Shown here one piece after another: positions 31,111-41,141 of a stretch of DNA of 58,099 nucleotides. The notes under the pieces were generated by a model. That model saw only the letters and a list, made by a program, of their open reading frames with translations, made no database searches and had not been told where the DNA came from. The translations under genes and the position numbers were made by a program. The number at the start of each line of letters is the position of its first letter. Within the stretch, counting starts at the first letter, position 1. Source of the DNA: Albugo candida (taxonomy: Eukaryota; Oomycota; Peronosporomycetes; Albuginales; Albuginaceae); NCBI GenBank assembly GCA_905220665.1, contig CAJNAR010000198.1, positions 1 to 58,099 of the forward strand. The letters are read 5' to 3'.

Positions 31111-31119
31111 TTTTTATAA

Positions 31120-31386
31120 ATGTTCAAACCAAAAAAATTTTTTAATAATAATAAAAACAAAAAAAAAAAATTTCATAACAAAAATTTTAAGAAAATAAAT
31201 TTTAATAAAAAAAGAAAAGTTTTTTTTTTTGGTCAAGAATTAAAAAAAAAACAAAAAAAAAAAAAAATTAATTATTTATATAAATATAAAAAAATGGGAA
31301 TTTTTTATAAAAAACCTATATTTAATGATATTTTATATACCTATCCTTTTAATTTTAAATTAATTAATGAAATATTGAAAAAATAA
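31120..31386 (+). CDS. orf88, probable C-terminal part of a split S4
   Basis: 88 aa, basic, in the same reading frame as rps4 and separated from it only by two TAA codons (31,108 and 31,117). Its end reads INYLYKYKKMGIFYKKP, then DILYTYPFNFKLINEILKK. That resembles the C-terminus of mitochondrial S4 proteins, which end with a Tyr-Leu-x-x-x-Tyr element and a Pro-Tyr-Pro stretch. The stops are identical in the other repeat arm. It may be translated separately from its own ATG, or be a spacer-derived basic ORF. The similarity is modest. Confidence 0.5.
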   Translation: MFKPKKFFNNNKNKKKKFHNKNFKKINFNKKRKVFFFGQELKKKQKKKKINYLYKYKKMGIFYKKPIFNDILYTYPFNFKLINEILKK

Positions 31387-31414
31387 ATTTTGTTTTATTT
31401 TTTATTATTTAAGT

Positions 31415-32995
31415 ATAAAATAACAAAGCATTAAGTGGATGCCTTGGTATTAATTTCATCTTAGGACGTTAAAAAAACGAAAAGTTATATTTAATAAAAC
31501 ATTTATTTTGATATATAAATTTCCTAAAGAAAACTTTTTTTTGTTAAAATATATAAAACAGTGAATTGAAATATCTAAGTAACTGTTAAAAAAATCAAAC
31601 GAGATTCTGTTAGTAATGACGAATAAAAACAGAAATAGGTTAAATATAAATTAAAAATTATTTAAAAAATATTAAAATATTTACTAAAAAAGGTTATAGT
31701 CCTGTAGAATAATTTTTATTTATAATAAAGTAAAAAAAAACCTGTGTAATTTTTTTTGAAAAATGGGGAACCACCCTCAAAACCTATAAAAATTAATAAC
31801 CGATAGTGTACAAGTACTGTAAAGGAAAGGTGAAAAAGAACCTGCGGGTTTGAAATAATCCTGAAACTTAATGTTAATTAACAATTGGAACTTAAAATAA
31901 AGTGACAATGTACCTTTTGCATAATGGGCCAGCAAGTTTATTTTTATAGCAAGCTTAATTTTAGAAATAGGCGTAGATAAATCAAATTTTAAAAAATATA
32001 TTTAGTTATAAAAATAAGACCCGAAACCGGGTGATCTAACTATGAACAGATTGAAAAATGGATAAAACTATTTGAAAGATCGAACTCACATATGTGGCAA
32101 AATATAGAGATGATTTGTGGTTAGGAGTGAAAGGCTAATCAAACTCGGAGATAGCTGGTTTTCCGCGAAATCTATTAAAGTAGAGCATTTATTTTATTTT
32201 TTTGGGGTAGAGCACTCATTAAGCTAGGGGGTGTAACAACTTACTAAACTTTTAGAAACTACGAATACAAAAAAAATTATTTAAATAGACAGACATTTAG
32301 CGCTAAGGTTTTTTGTCAAAAGGGAAACAGCCCAGATTGATCATTAAGGTCTTTAAATAAATTCTAAGTGAGAAAAGAAGTTAAAAAATAAATACAATCA
32401 ATAGGTAGGCTTGGAAGCAGTCATCCTTTTAAGAAAGCGTAAAAGCTCATTGATCTAGTTTTTTAGCACTGAAAATGTATCGAGACTTAAGAATTTTACC
32501 GAAATGGCAAGTTTTATTTTAAAAATAAAACGGTAGCGGAACATTCTGTAAATTTATAAAAATATGTTGTAAAATATATTGAAGATATCAGAAAAGAAAA
32601 TGCTGGCATTAGTAACAAAAAATAATGAATTTAAATCATTATCACCGTAAATCTAAGGATTTCTATGTTAAAATGTATTTCATAGAGTTAAACGGCCCCT
32701 AAGAAATATTGACGAAAGCAATTTTTGATGGGATAATTTTTAAATTAAATTTTTTTTTTTTAGTGACAAAAATACAATTTTTCTGGAAATAGCTAAAAAA
32801 AAAAATAAACCGTACCTTAAACCGACACAGGTAGATAAGTCGAATAGACTAAGGTGTATAAGAGAACTATTTTGAAGGAACTCGGCAAAATGACTCTGTA
32901 ACTTCGGGAGAAAGAGTACCTTTTTAACAAAAGGTGTCACAAAATTGAGGGTTGCGACTGTTTAATAAAAACACAGGACTCTGCTAAATGGTAAC

Positions 32996-33033
<38 letters not shown>

Positions 33034-33092
33034 ATTAATAGGATATGTATATTGCATAAAATAGAAGTCCCAGTAAACGGCGGCTGTAACTC

Positions 33093-33149
<57 letters not shown>

Positions 33150-33582
33150 TGTAACGACATCCCTACTGTCTCCAAAATAGACTTAGTGAATTTGAAATAT
33201 CCGTGAAGATGCGGATTCTTTGTAGTTAGACGGAAAGACCCCGTGAACCTTTACTACATTTTTATATTGCTATTTTATTTAATATGTGTAGTATAAGTGG
33301 GAATTGAAAATATCTTTATGCTAATAAATTGTATTAATATTAATGAAATACCACTCTTATTAAAATAAATAACTAATACTTTTAAAGTAAACAGTGTATG
33401 ATTGGTAGTTTGACTGGGGCGGTCACCTCCTAAAAAGTAACGGAGGTGTACAAAGGTAAGTTCAAATTGAAATTTATCAATGGTAGAGCATAATGGTATA
33501 AACTTGCTTGACTGTAAGATAGACATATCAAACAGGGACGTAAGTCGGTCATAGTGATCCGGTAATTCTTTGTGGAAAGGTT

Positions 33583-33622
<40 letters not shown>

Positions 33623-33703
33623 AATGACTCTTAAGAGATCATATCGATGGAGTCGTTTGGCACCTCGATGTCGACTCATCACATCCTGGAGCTGAAGAAG
33701 GTT

Positions 33704-33743
<40 letters not shown>

Positions 33744-34040
33744 TTGGGTTTAGAACGTCGTGAGACAGTTTGGTTCCTATCTTCTACAAAAAACGAAAAA
33801 TGAAAAAATCTAATTCTAGTACGAGAGGATCGAAAAGGGTAAATCTCTGGTGTATCGGTTGTTTAATTTTTTTAAAGCATAGCCGAGTAGCTAAATTTAT
33901 ATAGGATAATTACTGAAAGCATATAAGTAAGAAACCTTTTTTAAAAATTTTTCAAAAAAAAAAACTGTAAAAGATTATTACATTGATAGGTTTTAAGTAT
34001 AAATATTGTAAAATAAAAGCTTAAAAATACTAAACGTTTT
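31415..34040 (+). rRNA. rnl: Large-subunit ribosomal RNA, copy 1
   Basis: About 2.6 kb, bacterial 23S-like. The 5' end carries AAGCATTAAGTGGATGCCTTGG. Domain V has GTGAACCTTTACTACA near 33,242 and GGGATAACAGGCTAATGACT near 33,611. The sarcin-ricin loop AGTACGAGAGGATC is near 33,818. No intron was seen in domain V. The 3' end is estimated by the TACTAAACG motif. ORFs listed inside it on the - strand are accidental. Confidence 0.96.
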
Positions 34041-34073
34041 TATTTATAATAAATAATAATTTTATTATTATTT

Positions 34074-34145
34074 TTCTTTGTAGCTCAATGGTAGAGCAAA
34101 TGGCTGTTAACCATTAGGTTGTAGGTTCAAATCCTACCAAAGAAG
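34074..34145 (+). tRNA. trnN(guu): tRNA-Asn (GTT)
   Basis: Acceptor TTCTTTG/CAAAGAA perfect, anticodon stem ATGG/CCAT, loop CTGTTAA carrying GTT, T arm GTAGG/CCTAC. Confidence 0.93.
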
Positions 34146-34158
34146 TTTTTTAATAAAA

Positions 34159-34248
34159 GGTCGAATAGCAAAGCCAGGTTTAATGCAATAGTTTGCTAAA
34201 CTATCAATTATTTTAAATAATTCGTGGGTTCAAATCCCACTTCGACTT
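34159..34248 (+). tRNA. trnS(gcu): tRNA-Ser (GCT)
   Basis: Class II tRNA, 90 nt. Acceptor GGTCGAA/TTCGACT with a G-T first pair, anticodon stem ATAGT/ACTAT, loop TTGCTAA carrying GCT, long AT-rich variable arm. Confidence 0.92.
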
Positions 34249-34251
34249 TTA

Positions 34252-34323
34252 AATGATGTAGTTTAACGGTAGAACATAGGAATCATAACCCTAAAGTTGT
34301 AGGTTCAAATCCTATCATCATTA
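34252..34323 (+). tRNA. trnM(cau): tRNA-Met (CAT), possible initiator
   Basis: Acceptor AATGATG/CATCATT perfect, anticodon CAT in loop ATCATAA. The lower anticodon stem reads GG.../CCC, reminiscent of the GGG/CCC of initiator tRNAs, so I suggest fMet. The A1-U72 pair is not the classic initiator mismatch, and the role is uncertain. Confidence 0.85.
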
Positions 34324-34329
34324 ATTATA

Positions 34330-34405
34330 CGGAAAATAGCATAGTTTGGTTTAATGCATCTGTTTTGGGAACAGAAGATCAAAGGTTCAAATCCTTTTTT
34401 TCCGA
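34330..34405 (+). tRNA. trnP(ugg): tRNA-Pro (TGG)
   Basis: Acceptor CGGAAAA/TTTTCCG, anticodon stem TCTGT/ACAGA, loop TTTGGGA carrying TGG. It ends the + strand cluster and faces nad5 tail to tail. Confidence 0.93.
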
Positions 34406-34424
34406 TTTATACATATATATTATA

Positions 34425-36425
34425 TTATTTTTTATTTTCAAAAAAAAAAATAATAAAAAATAATATAAATATAATAAAATTAAAATAAAAAAATAATGAA
34501 AAATATAAAATATTTATTAAAATAATACAACTTATTAATATTAATAATGAATAATGATATATAAAACCTGTTTGAAGTTGAATTAATTTTAGACTTAAAA
34601 AGGAAAATAAATTTATTAAACCATAAGGTCCACAAATTTCAATTAAACCTTTATCTATATTTTTATATGTAAATTTATAACCAATATTAAAAATATATTG
34701 ATTAATAAACTCATGATAAATTTTATCAAAATACCATTTTTTATTTAAAAAATTATATAATAATAAACCTTTTTTTGAAATTTTAAAAAAAAAAAAAAAT
34801 TTAAATTTTAAAAAATACACATAAAAAGAAACAAATAAACCAACGAAACTTAAAATAACCGGTAATAATTTAATAAAAGTTGATAAGAATTCAGCATCTA
34901 TTATTTGATTATGAAAAGGATCAATATAAATTGAATTATTCCAAAAATTAGAACCTAATCCTACAAACATATCTTTAGTTAAATAACCTATAAAAATACT
35001 TCCAAAAGCTAAAATACCTAAAGGTAATCCCATTTCAAAAGGAACTTCATGGGCGTTTTTTATTATATTTTTATATGAATTTGTTTCACTTAAAAATGAA
35101 AAATATAAAAGTCTCATTGAATAAAATGATGTAAAAAAAGCACCTATAGTACCTAACCAATAAGCAAAATGACCTGTTATATTAAAACTAGAAAAAGCTA
35201 TTTCTAATATTAAATCTTTAGAATAAAAACCACTTAAAAAAGGAAATCCTATTAAAGATAAAGAACCTATTAAAAACATTTTATAAGTAAAAGGTAAAAT
35301 TCTTCGCAATCCCCCCATTTTACGTATATCTTGTTCATCTCTCATAGCATGAATAACAGCACCAGAGCATAAAAATAATAAAGCTTTAAAATACGCATGA
35401 TTTGATAAATGAAAAATAGCTAAAGGATAATTAGATAAACCACAAGCAAAAAACATATATCCCAATTGACTGCAAGTTGAATATGCCACAATTTTTTTAA
35501 AATCATTTTGTACTAAACCTACAGTACTTGCAAAAAAAGCAGTAGATGCTCCTATAATTGTTATTATTTTTAAAGATAAACAAGAATATTCAAAAATAGG
35601 TGAACATCTAGAAACTAAATAAACACCAGCAGTTACCATAGTTGCAGCATGTATAAGTGCTGATACAGGTGTAGGTCCTTCCATAGCATCAGGTAACCAA
35701 ATGTGTAAAAAAATTTGTGCTGATTTACCCATAGCTCCTATAAAAATTAAAATACAAATAATATCTATTAAATTTATTTCAAAAGAAAAAAAAAAACAAG
35801 TAAAATTTTGTAATAAAATAATTGAAGCAAAGGTACTAAAATATTCAACTGTTTGTAAATTATAAAAAATAATTAAAATACCTAATATTAATATTAAATC
35901 ACTTATTCTATTTACTAACATAGCTTTAATAGCCGCTTTATTTGCCTGTAATCTTGAAAACCAAAAATTAATAAGTAAAAACGAGCAAAATCCTACACCT
36001 TCCCAACCTACAAATAATTGAATAAAATTATCACCAGTTATTAATATAATCATAAAAAAAGTAAATAAAGATAAATATGACATAAATCTAGAAAGATGTG
36101 GATCATTTATCATATATTTATATGAATATAAATGAACTAAAGTTGAAATACTTGTAACAACAATTAACATATTCATAGTTAAAGTATCAAACAAGAAACT
36201 CCAATTACAAGTAAATAATCCACTATTTATCCAAGTCATTAAATAAATTAAATATTCATAATTATATAAAATTGAATTATAGAAAATAATTAACGAAAAA
36301 AAAAAACTTAAAAAAGTTAATAATGTAGTTATAATTGCAGAATTTTTACGTCCTAAATAAAAACCAAAAAATCCTGAAGTAATTGATCCAAAAAAAGGTA
36401 AAAAAATTAATAATAATAATAACAT
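34425..36425 (-). CDS. nad5: NADH dehydrogenase subunit 5, copy 1
   Basis: 666 aa, NuoL homologue, the distal proton-pumping antiporter-like subunit of complex I, with about 15-16 membrane helices. Seen are FVGWEGVGFCSFLLINFW (about 138-155), GAMGKSAQIFLHIWLPDAMEGPTPVSALIH (about 232-261; first part quoted as GAMGKSAQIFLHIWLPDAME), and FPFLSGFYSKD (about 396-406). The long C-terminal lateral helix region is present (about 520-666). Two identical copies exist, one per repeat arm. Confidence 0.98.
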   Translation of the reverse strand: MLLLLLIFLPFFGSITSGFFGFYLGRKNSAIITTLLTFLSFFFSLIIFYNSILYNYEYLIYLMTWINSGLFTCNWSFLFDTLTMNMLIVVTSISTLVHLYSYKYMINDPHLSRFMSYLSLFTFFMIILITGDNFIQLFVGWEGVGFCSFLLINFWFSRLQANKAAIKAMLVNRISDLILILGILIIFYNLQTVEYFSTFASIILLQNFTCFFFSFEINLIDIICILIFIGAMGKSAQIFLHIWLPDAMEGPTPVSALIHAATMVTAGVYLVSRCSPIFEYSCLSLKIITIIGASTAFFASTVGLVQNDFKKIVAYSTCSQLGYMFFACGLSNYPLAIFHLSNHAYFKALLFLCSGAVIHAMRDEQDIRKMGGLRRILPFTYKMFLIGSLSLIGFPFLSGFYSKDLILEIAFSSFNITGHFAYWLGTIGAFFTSFYSMRLLYFSFLSETNSYKNIIKNAHEVPFEMGLPLGILAFGSIFIGYLTKDMFVGLGSNFWNNSIYIDPFHNQIIDAEFLSTFIKLLPVILSFVGLFVSFYVYFLKFKFFFFFKISKKGLLLYNFLNKKWYFDKIYHEFINQYIFNIGYKFTYKNIDKGLIEICGPYGLINLFSFLSLKLIQLQTGFIYHYSLLILISCIILINILYFSLFFYFNFIIFILFFIIFFFENKK

Positions 36426-36440
36426 ATTTTTTAAAAATAT

Positions 36441-36468
36441 AAAATATTACATATATATGTAATATTTT
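36441..36468. repeat. Perfect 28-bp palindrome between atp1 and nad5
   Basis: AAAATATTACATAT and its exact reverse complement abut here with no spacer. It lies in the 51-bp gap after the atp1 stop and before the nad5 ATG, on the same strand. As RNA it would form a strong hairpin. A processing or stabilising signal is plausible but unproven. The mirror is at 46,720-46,747. Confidence 0.85.
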
Positions 36469-36476
36469 AATAAAAA

Positions 36477-38018
36477 TTAATTTTTTAAATTTAAAAAATT
36501 ATTTGTAAAAATAGTTGCTATTTTATTTAATTGTAAGTCTAATTCAGTTGATAAAGTTTTTTTATCTAAAATTTCATTTAGAATATTTGAATGATTATTT
36601 TTTAAAAATTCTAACCAATTTTTTTCAAAAATTGCTATTTTATTTACATTTATTTTATCTAAAAATCCTCTAACACCTAAATATATTATAACAACTTGAT
36701 TATCAATAGATAAAGGTTTATTCAAATCTTGTTTTAAAATTTCAGTTAATCTTTCACCTCTATGTAATTGTTGTTGAGTTATAGGATCTAAATCTGAACC
36801 AAATTGAGAAAAAGCTTGAACTTCTCTATATTGAGCTAATTCTAATTTGATAGTACCTGCTACTTGTTTCATAGCTTTAATTTGAGCAGATGAACCTACC
36901 CTACTTACTGATAAACCTACACTTATAGCAGGTCTTTGACCTTGATTAAATAAATCATTTTCTAAGAAAATTTGACCATCAGTAATTGAAATAACATTAG
37001 TTGGTATATATGCAGATACATCTCCTGCTTGAGTTTCTATAATAGGTAAAGCTGTTAAAGAACCACTTCCCATTTTTTTATTTAATTTAGCTGCTCTTTC
37101 TAGAAGACGAGAATGTAAATAAAAAACATCTCCAGGATATGCTTCTCTACCTGGAGGTCGACGTAATAATAAAGACATTTGTCTATAAGCTACTGCTTGT
37201 TTTGATAAATCATCATAAAAAATAACAGCATGTTTACCATTATCTCTAAAATATTCACCTATAGTACAACCAGTATAAGGAGCTAAAAATTGTAAAGGTG
37301 CTGAATCTGAAGCAGTAGCAGCAACTATAATTGTATAAAACATTGAATTTTTTTCTTCTAAAATTTTTGTTAATTCTGCTATAGTTGATCTTTTTTGACC
37401 TATTCCTACATAAATACAATATATTTTATTTTCAATATCATTTTTTAAATGAGGTCCTTTTTGATTAATAATGGTATCTATAGCTATAGAAGTTTTACCT
37501 GTTTGTCTATCACCTATTATTAATTCTCTTTGTCCTCGTCCAATAGGAATTAAACTATCAACGGCTTTTAAACCTGTCTGAACAGGTTCTTTTACACTTT
37601 CTCTAGGCATTATACCTGGTGCTTTTGTTTCAACTCTTTTTAATGAAGTACTTTTAATACTTTCTTTACCATCAATAGGTTGTCCAAGAGAATCTACTAT
37701 TCTACCTAATAATTCCATACCTACAGGTATACTTACTATAGATCCAGTTCTTTTAACAAAATTACCTTCTTGGATATTTCTGTCATTACTGAAAACAACT
37801 ATACGCACAATATCAGGTTCTAAATTTAAAGCCATTCCTTTAATAATTTCATTACCATTATTAAATTCTACCATTTCACCGGCTTGTATATTAGTTAAAC
37901 CATAACATTTAGCAATACCATCAATCATAGATAAAACTATTCCGGTCTCTTCTAAATTTTTTTTATCTTTATACTTTTTAATATTTGTTTCTAATATATA
38001 AGATAATTCAATACTCAT
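36477..38018 (-). CDS. atp1: ATP synthase F1 subunit alpha
   Basis: 513 aa, non-catalytic nucleotide-binding subunit of the F1 head. Walker [10 protein letters not shown] is at 169-177. The region [17 protein letters not shown] (about 363-379) carries the alpha-type arginine finger in [21 protein letters not shown] (about 417-430) is also present. Only the last 91 bases (36,477-36,567) lie in the inverted repeat, so the full gene is single copy while its 3' end is duplicated at 46,621-46,711. Confidence 0.98.
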   Translation of the reverse strand: MSIELSYILETNIKKYKDKKNLEETGIVLSMIDGIAKCYGLTNIQAGEMVEFNNGNEIIKGMALNLEPDIVRIVVFSNDRNIQEGNFVKRTGSIVSIPVGMELLGRIVDSLGQPIDGKESIKSTSLKRVETKAPGIMPRESVKEPVQTGLKAVDSLIPIGRGQRELIIGDRQTGKTSIAIDTIINQKGPHLKNDIENKIYCIYVGIGQKRSTIAELTKILEEKNSMFYTIIVAATASDSAPLQFLAPYTGCTIGEYFRDNGKHAVIFYDDLSKQAVAYRQMSLLLRRPPGREAYPGDVFYLHSRLLERAAKLNKKMGSGSLTALPIIETQAGDVSAYIPTNVISITDGQIFLENDLFNQGQRPAISVGLSVSRVGSSAQIKAMKQVAGTIKLELAQYREVQAFSQFGSDLDPITQQQLHRGERLTEILKQDLNKPLSIDNQVVIIYLGVRGFLDKINVNKIAIFEKNWLEFLKNNHSNILNEILDKKTLSTELDLQLNKIATIFTNNFLNLKN

Positions 38019-38065
38019 TTTAATAATTAAATCGAAATTTTATTTAAAATAAATATGAATTAGTT

Positions 38066-38482
38066 TTACTTTCTTAAAATATTAAATTTTAATTTATTTA
38101 TTTTTTTATAATGATCTTTTTTAATTTTTATAATTTTACTACGTTTTTTATAAATTTTTAAAATTTCATTCGAAAATTTTTTATTCTTACTTAATAAAAA
38201 CCATTTTATACCTTTTTTTATTTGTAATTCTTTTTCTAAAAACATTAAAAAAAATTTATTTTTTTTTTTTTTTTTAGAAGGGACTTTTATAATATTTAAT
38301 TTAGGTGCTAATATTTTAGAAAAAACTTTATTTAATATTATATTTGGTTTTTTATGTGTTTTTTTTTTCAATTCTATAAAAATTTTTTTTAAAAATTTTT
38401 CAGAATTTTCTTTTTTTCCTTTTTTTAAAAACATTTTTATAAAAATGTTTTTAAAATTAAATTTTTCTAAATTTTGTTCCAT
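38066..38482 (-). CDS. rps7: Ribosomal protein S7
   Basis: 138 aa, a small-subunit head protein. [20 protein letters not shown] (about 16-35; bacterial KFINKLMxxGKKSxAExIxYxA) and [20 protein letters not shown] (about 54-73; bacterial NVxPxxEVRSRRVGG) identify it. The tail is divergent and Lys-rich. Its start overlaps the end of rps12 by 26 bp, keeping the bacterial S12-S7 pair. Confidence 0.9.
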   Translation of the reverse strand: MEQNLEKFNFKNIFIKMFLKKGKKENSEKFLKKIFIELKKKTHKKPNIILNKVFSKILAPKLNIIKVPSKKKKKNKFFLMFLEKELQIKKGIKWFLLSKNKKFSNEILKIYKKRSKIIKIKKDHYKKINKLKFNILRK

Positions 38483-38840
38483 ATTTTGATCTTGAAGTTT
38501 TTCTTTTAAAAATTCCTAATAAATCATATTTTCCACGAATTATATGATATTTTACACCAGGTAAATCAGGAACTCTTCCACCTCTAATTAAAACAATCGA
38601 ATGTTCTTGTAAAGTATGACCTATACCTGGTATATAACTAATTACTGTATATCTACTAGTTAATCTTATTTTTGCTACTTTTCGTAAAGCTGAATTTGGT
38701 TTTTTTGGTGTTCTTGTATAAACTTTTAAACAAATACCTTTACGTTGAGGACATTTTTTTAATGCCGGATTTTTACAAATTTTTTTCTTTTTTAAACGTT
38801 TTTGTTTTTTTAAAAATAATTGATTTAAAGTTGATGACAT
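38457..38840 (-). CDS. rps12: Ribosomal protein S12
   Basis: 127 aa, decoding-centre protein. [19 protein letters not shown] (44-62) and [20 protein letters not shown] (about 84-103) are near-universal S12 motifs. The usual length is 120-130 aa. rps7 follows with a 26-bp overlap. Confidence 0.98.
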   Translation of the reverse strand: MSSTLNQLFLKKQKRLKKKKICKNPALKKCPQRKGICLKVYTRTPKKPNSALRKVAKIRLTSRYTVISYIPGIGHTLQEHSIVLIRGGRVPDLPGVKYHIIRGKYDLLGIFKRKTSRSKYGTKFRKI

Positions 38841-38850
38841 TAGTTTTTAA

Positions 38851-38923
38851 GGAATAATAACGGATTTGAACCGTTAACATTTTCGGTGTAAACGAAATAC
38901 TCTACCAATTGAGTTAATTATTC
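38851..38923 (-). tRNA. trnV(uac): tRNA-Val (TAC)
   Basis: Acceptor GAATAAT/ATTATTC, anticodon stem TTTCG/CGAAA, loop TTTACAC carrying TAC. First of four tandem tRNAs on the - strand upstream of rps12. Confidence 0.91.
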
Positions 38924-38924
38924 A

Positions 38925-38998
38925 TGGGCCTAAGTAGATTTGAACTACTGACTTTACACTTATCAGGCGTATACTCTAACCAACTGAGTTATAGGCCC
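38925..38998 (-). tRNA. trnI(gau): tRNA-Ile (GAT)
   Basis: Acceptor GGGCCTA/TAGGCCC perfect, anticodon stem ACGC/GTGT, loop CTGATAA carrying GAT, D arm AACTCAGTTGGTTAGAGT. Confidence 0.93.
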
Positions 38999-39002
38999 AA
39001 TA

Positions 39003-39074
39003 TTAAAGTAAAAGGATTCGAACCTTTGAATATCCGTACCAAAAACGGGTGCCTTACCACTTGGCTATACTTTA
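39003..39074 (-). tRNA. trnQ(uug): tRNA-Gln (TTG)
   Basis: Acceptor TAAAGTA/TACTTTA perfect, anticodon arm CCCGT then loop TTTTGGT carrying TTG, T loop TTCGAAT. Confidence 0.92.
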
Positions 39075-39082
39075 AAAATAAA

Positions 39083-39155
39083 TATGCTTAGAAAGATTCG
39101 AACTTTCAATAAATAGATTCGCAATCTATTGCTTTTCCTATTAAGCTATAAGCAT
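39083..39155 (-). tRNA. trnR(gcg): tRNA-Arg (GCG)
   Basis: Acceptor ATGCTTA/TAAGCAT perfect, anticodon stem ATAGA/TCTAT, loop TTGCGAA carrying GCG for CGT/CGC codons. Its 5' end touches the rps10 stop. Confidence 0.92.
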
Positions 39156-39461
39156 TTAATTTTTTTTTGTTTTTTTTTTTTTTATAATTTTAAATTTAAT
39201 ATTAGTATTTTTAGAATATTTTTTTTTTAAATAAATTATAGTTTTTATTAAAAAAAAAATATTACTAATATTTAATGTAATATTATAACAATAAAAATTA
39301 TTATATATAAAATGCTCACGTGCTTTTTTATTTACATGAGGAGACTTTAAAACTGTAAATATTTTTTTTTTCTTCTTTAAATTGAAATTTTTTTTTAAAT
39401 TTTTAATTAAAAATTTATTTGTTTTGTTTAATGTTTGCATATTTATTTGTAATTTATACAT
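39156..39461 (-). CDS. rps10: Ribosomal protein S10
   Basis: 101 aa, small-subunit head protein. The family core FTVLKSPHVNKKAREHFIYN (about 35-54) matches the bacterial S10 motif of SPHVNKxxREQFE. The rest is short and Lys-rich. An alternative in-frame ATG at residue 8 exists, so the first residues are uncertain. It lies between trnF and trnR(GCG). Confidence 0.93.
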   Translation of the reverse strand: MYKLQINMQTLNKTNKFLIKNLKKNFNLKKKKKIFTVLKSPHVNKKAREHFIYNNFYCYNITLNISNIFFLIKTIIYLKKKYSKNTNIKFKIIKKKKTKKN

Positions 39462-39474
39462 ATATTTATTTGTT

Positions 39475-39550
39475 TTGTTTGGAAGTGGACTTGAACCACT
39501 GACACAAAGATTTTCAGTCTTTTACTCTAACCAACTGAGCTACCCAAACA
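39475..39550 (-). tRNA. trnF(gaa): tRNA-Phe (GAA)
   Basis: Acceptor TGTTTGG/CCAAACA perfect, anticodon stem AAAGA/TCTTT, loop CTGAAAA carrying GAA. Confidence 0.93.
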
Positions 39551-39557
39551 TTATATT

Positions 39558-41048
39558 TTAAATTAAAAAATATAAATAATATTTATTTATATTTATTAAA
39601 ATAAAATTTGGAAAAAAAAAAATAAATAAAATAATTTGTGTATTTATCATTAATATATAACTTTGAAATTTATTAATTTTATGAAAAAATAATTTTTTTG
39701 TATTTTTTTCAAAAATTATAATTTTTACTATTTTTAAATAATAAAAAGAACTTAATATACTAATAATAATAGAAAAAAAAACTAAATTAAAAAAATTATG
39801 TTTTATAGCTGATAAAAAAATAAAAAACTTAGAAAAAAATCCAGCTAAAGGTGGTATTCCAGCTAAAGAAAAGATATTTATAATAATAATAATAGAAAGT
39901 AATTTATTATTTTGATATAAATTTGATAAATCAGTTAAATATTTAACTGGTTTAGTATTTATATTTAATGAAATATAAGATACCCATAAATTTATACTAG
40001 TTAATATATAAATTAATATATAAAAAATTATAAATGAAATATTAAATAATTCATTAGATACAAATCCTATTAAAATAAAACCTACATGAGTAATAGAACT
40101 ATAAGCTAATAATCTTTTAATTTTTTTTTGTTGTAAAGTACCTAATGAACCTATTAACATTGAAAATAATGAAATAAGATAAAAAAAATAACAAAAAAAA
40201 AAAGAAATATCAAAAATTAATTGAAAATAAAATCTAATTAATATACTTATAAATGCAATTTTAGGAACAATAGCAAAAAATAATGTAATATTATTAGGTG
40301 CACCTTCATAAACATCAGGTAACCAAAAATGAAAAGGTACTGCTCCTATTTTGAATAAAAAACCTATTAAAATAAAAGTAAATCCATAAATTAAACTATA
40401 AAGTAAATCAGGATTTTCAATAAAATTAATATTTGATATTAATAAAAAAATATTACTAAAATTTATTGAACCGGTTATACCATAAATAAATGATGATCCT
40501 AGTAGTATAAAACTTGATGCAATTGAACCTAATATAAAATATTTTAACGAACTTTCTATTGATAATATTGATTTTTTTTTTAAAGCAGTTAAAATATAAA
40601 AACTTAAACTTTGAAGTTCAATAGCTAAATATAAAATAATTAAATTATTAGATGAAACTAATAACATTAAACCTAAGACAGCAATTAAAATTAAAATATT
40701 CATTTCATAATATAAAATTTTTTGTTTAATAATATATTCTATCTGAACAGCTATACAAAAAAATGTTGATATTATTAGTATAATTTTAATAAATTGTGTA
40801 AAATTGTTTATTAACAATACACCATTTAATAATGATGAAGAAATGTTAGGCATATTAATAATCAATAATAAAATTATTAATAATAAATACATTATTATAG
40901 TATTTATATTTTTTGTTATTAAAAAAATTTGATTATTTTTTTTTTTATAAAAAACTCCATATAATAATAATGTTAGTAAAATAGTAATTAAAAAAAATTC
41001 TGGAATAATTAATTCAAAATTATTTATAAATATGTTTTGTAATGTCAT
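39558..41048 (-). CDS. nad2: NADH dehydrogenase subunit 2
   Basis: 496 aa, NuoN homologue, antiporter-like proton-pumping membrane subunit of complex I. FKIGAVPFHFWLPDVYEGAP (about 231-250) with its conserved Lys and His, KIKRLLAYSSITHVGFILIG (about 311-330) and SLAGIPPLAGFFSKF (about 402-416) are family motifs. About 14 membrane helices are expected. The gene diverges from nad7. Confidence 0.97.
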   Translation of the reverse strand: MTLQNIFINNFELIIPEFFLITILLTLLLYGVFYKKKNNQIFLITKNINTIIMYLLLIILLLIINMPNISSSLLNGVLLINNFTQFIKIILIISTFFCIAVQIEYIIKQKILYYEMNILILIAVLGLMLLVSSNNLIILYLAIELQSLSFYILTALKKKSILSIESSLKYFILGSIASSFILLGSSFIYGITGSINFSNIFLLISNINFIENPDLLYSLIYGFTFILIGFLFKIGAVPFHFWLPDVYEGAPNNITLFFAIVPKIAFISILIRFYFQLIFDISFFFCYFFYLISLFSMLIGSLGTLQQKKIKRLLAYSSITHVGFILIGFVSNELFNISFIIFYILIYILTSINLWVSYISLNINTKPVKYLTDLSNLYQNNKLLSIIIIINIFSLAGIPPLAGFFSKFFIFLSAIKHNFFNLVFFSIIISILSSFYYLKIVKIIIFEKNTKKLFFHKINKFQSYILMINTQIILFIFFFPNFILININKYYLYFLI

Positions 41049-41141
41049 AAATGAATAAAAGAATAAATATTAAATTAAATATTTATTTACCATAAACACT
41101 ATATTATTTTTAAATAAATTTATTATTAAAAATAAAATCTT
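41049..41141. promoter_or_regulatory. Divergent spacer between nad2 and nad7 with a 10-bp hairpin
   Basis: The 93 bp between two divergent genes contains AATAAATATT (41,062-41,071) and its exact complement (41,078-41,087) around a 6-base loop. It is the only strand switch with divergent genes in the single-copy region, so a promoter is likely near here. That rests on geometry only. Confidence 0.35.

Larger units (their letters stand above)
25081..36567. repeat. Outer part of the inverted repeat, left arm
   Basis: This block (rps13 start to the atp1 3' end) reappears reversed at 46,621-58,099, with coordinate sums of 83,182-83,192. The single-copy boundary lies inside atp1. Together with 10,908-25,080 it forms one inverted-repeat arm of about 25.6 kb. 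Confidence 0.93.

Noticed and set aside
32740..33526. Three - strand ORFs of 66-83 aa (mirrors at 49,662-50,448)
   Set aside because: They are shadows of the highly conserved domains of rnl. Their apparent conservation is that of the rRNA.
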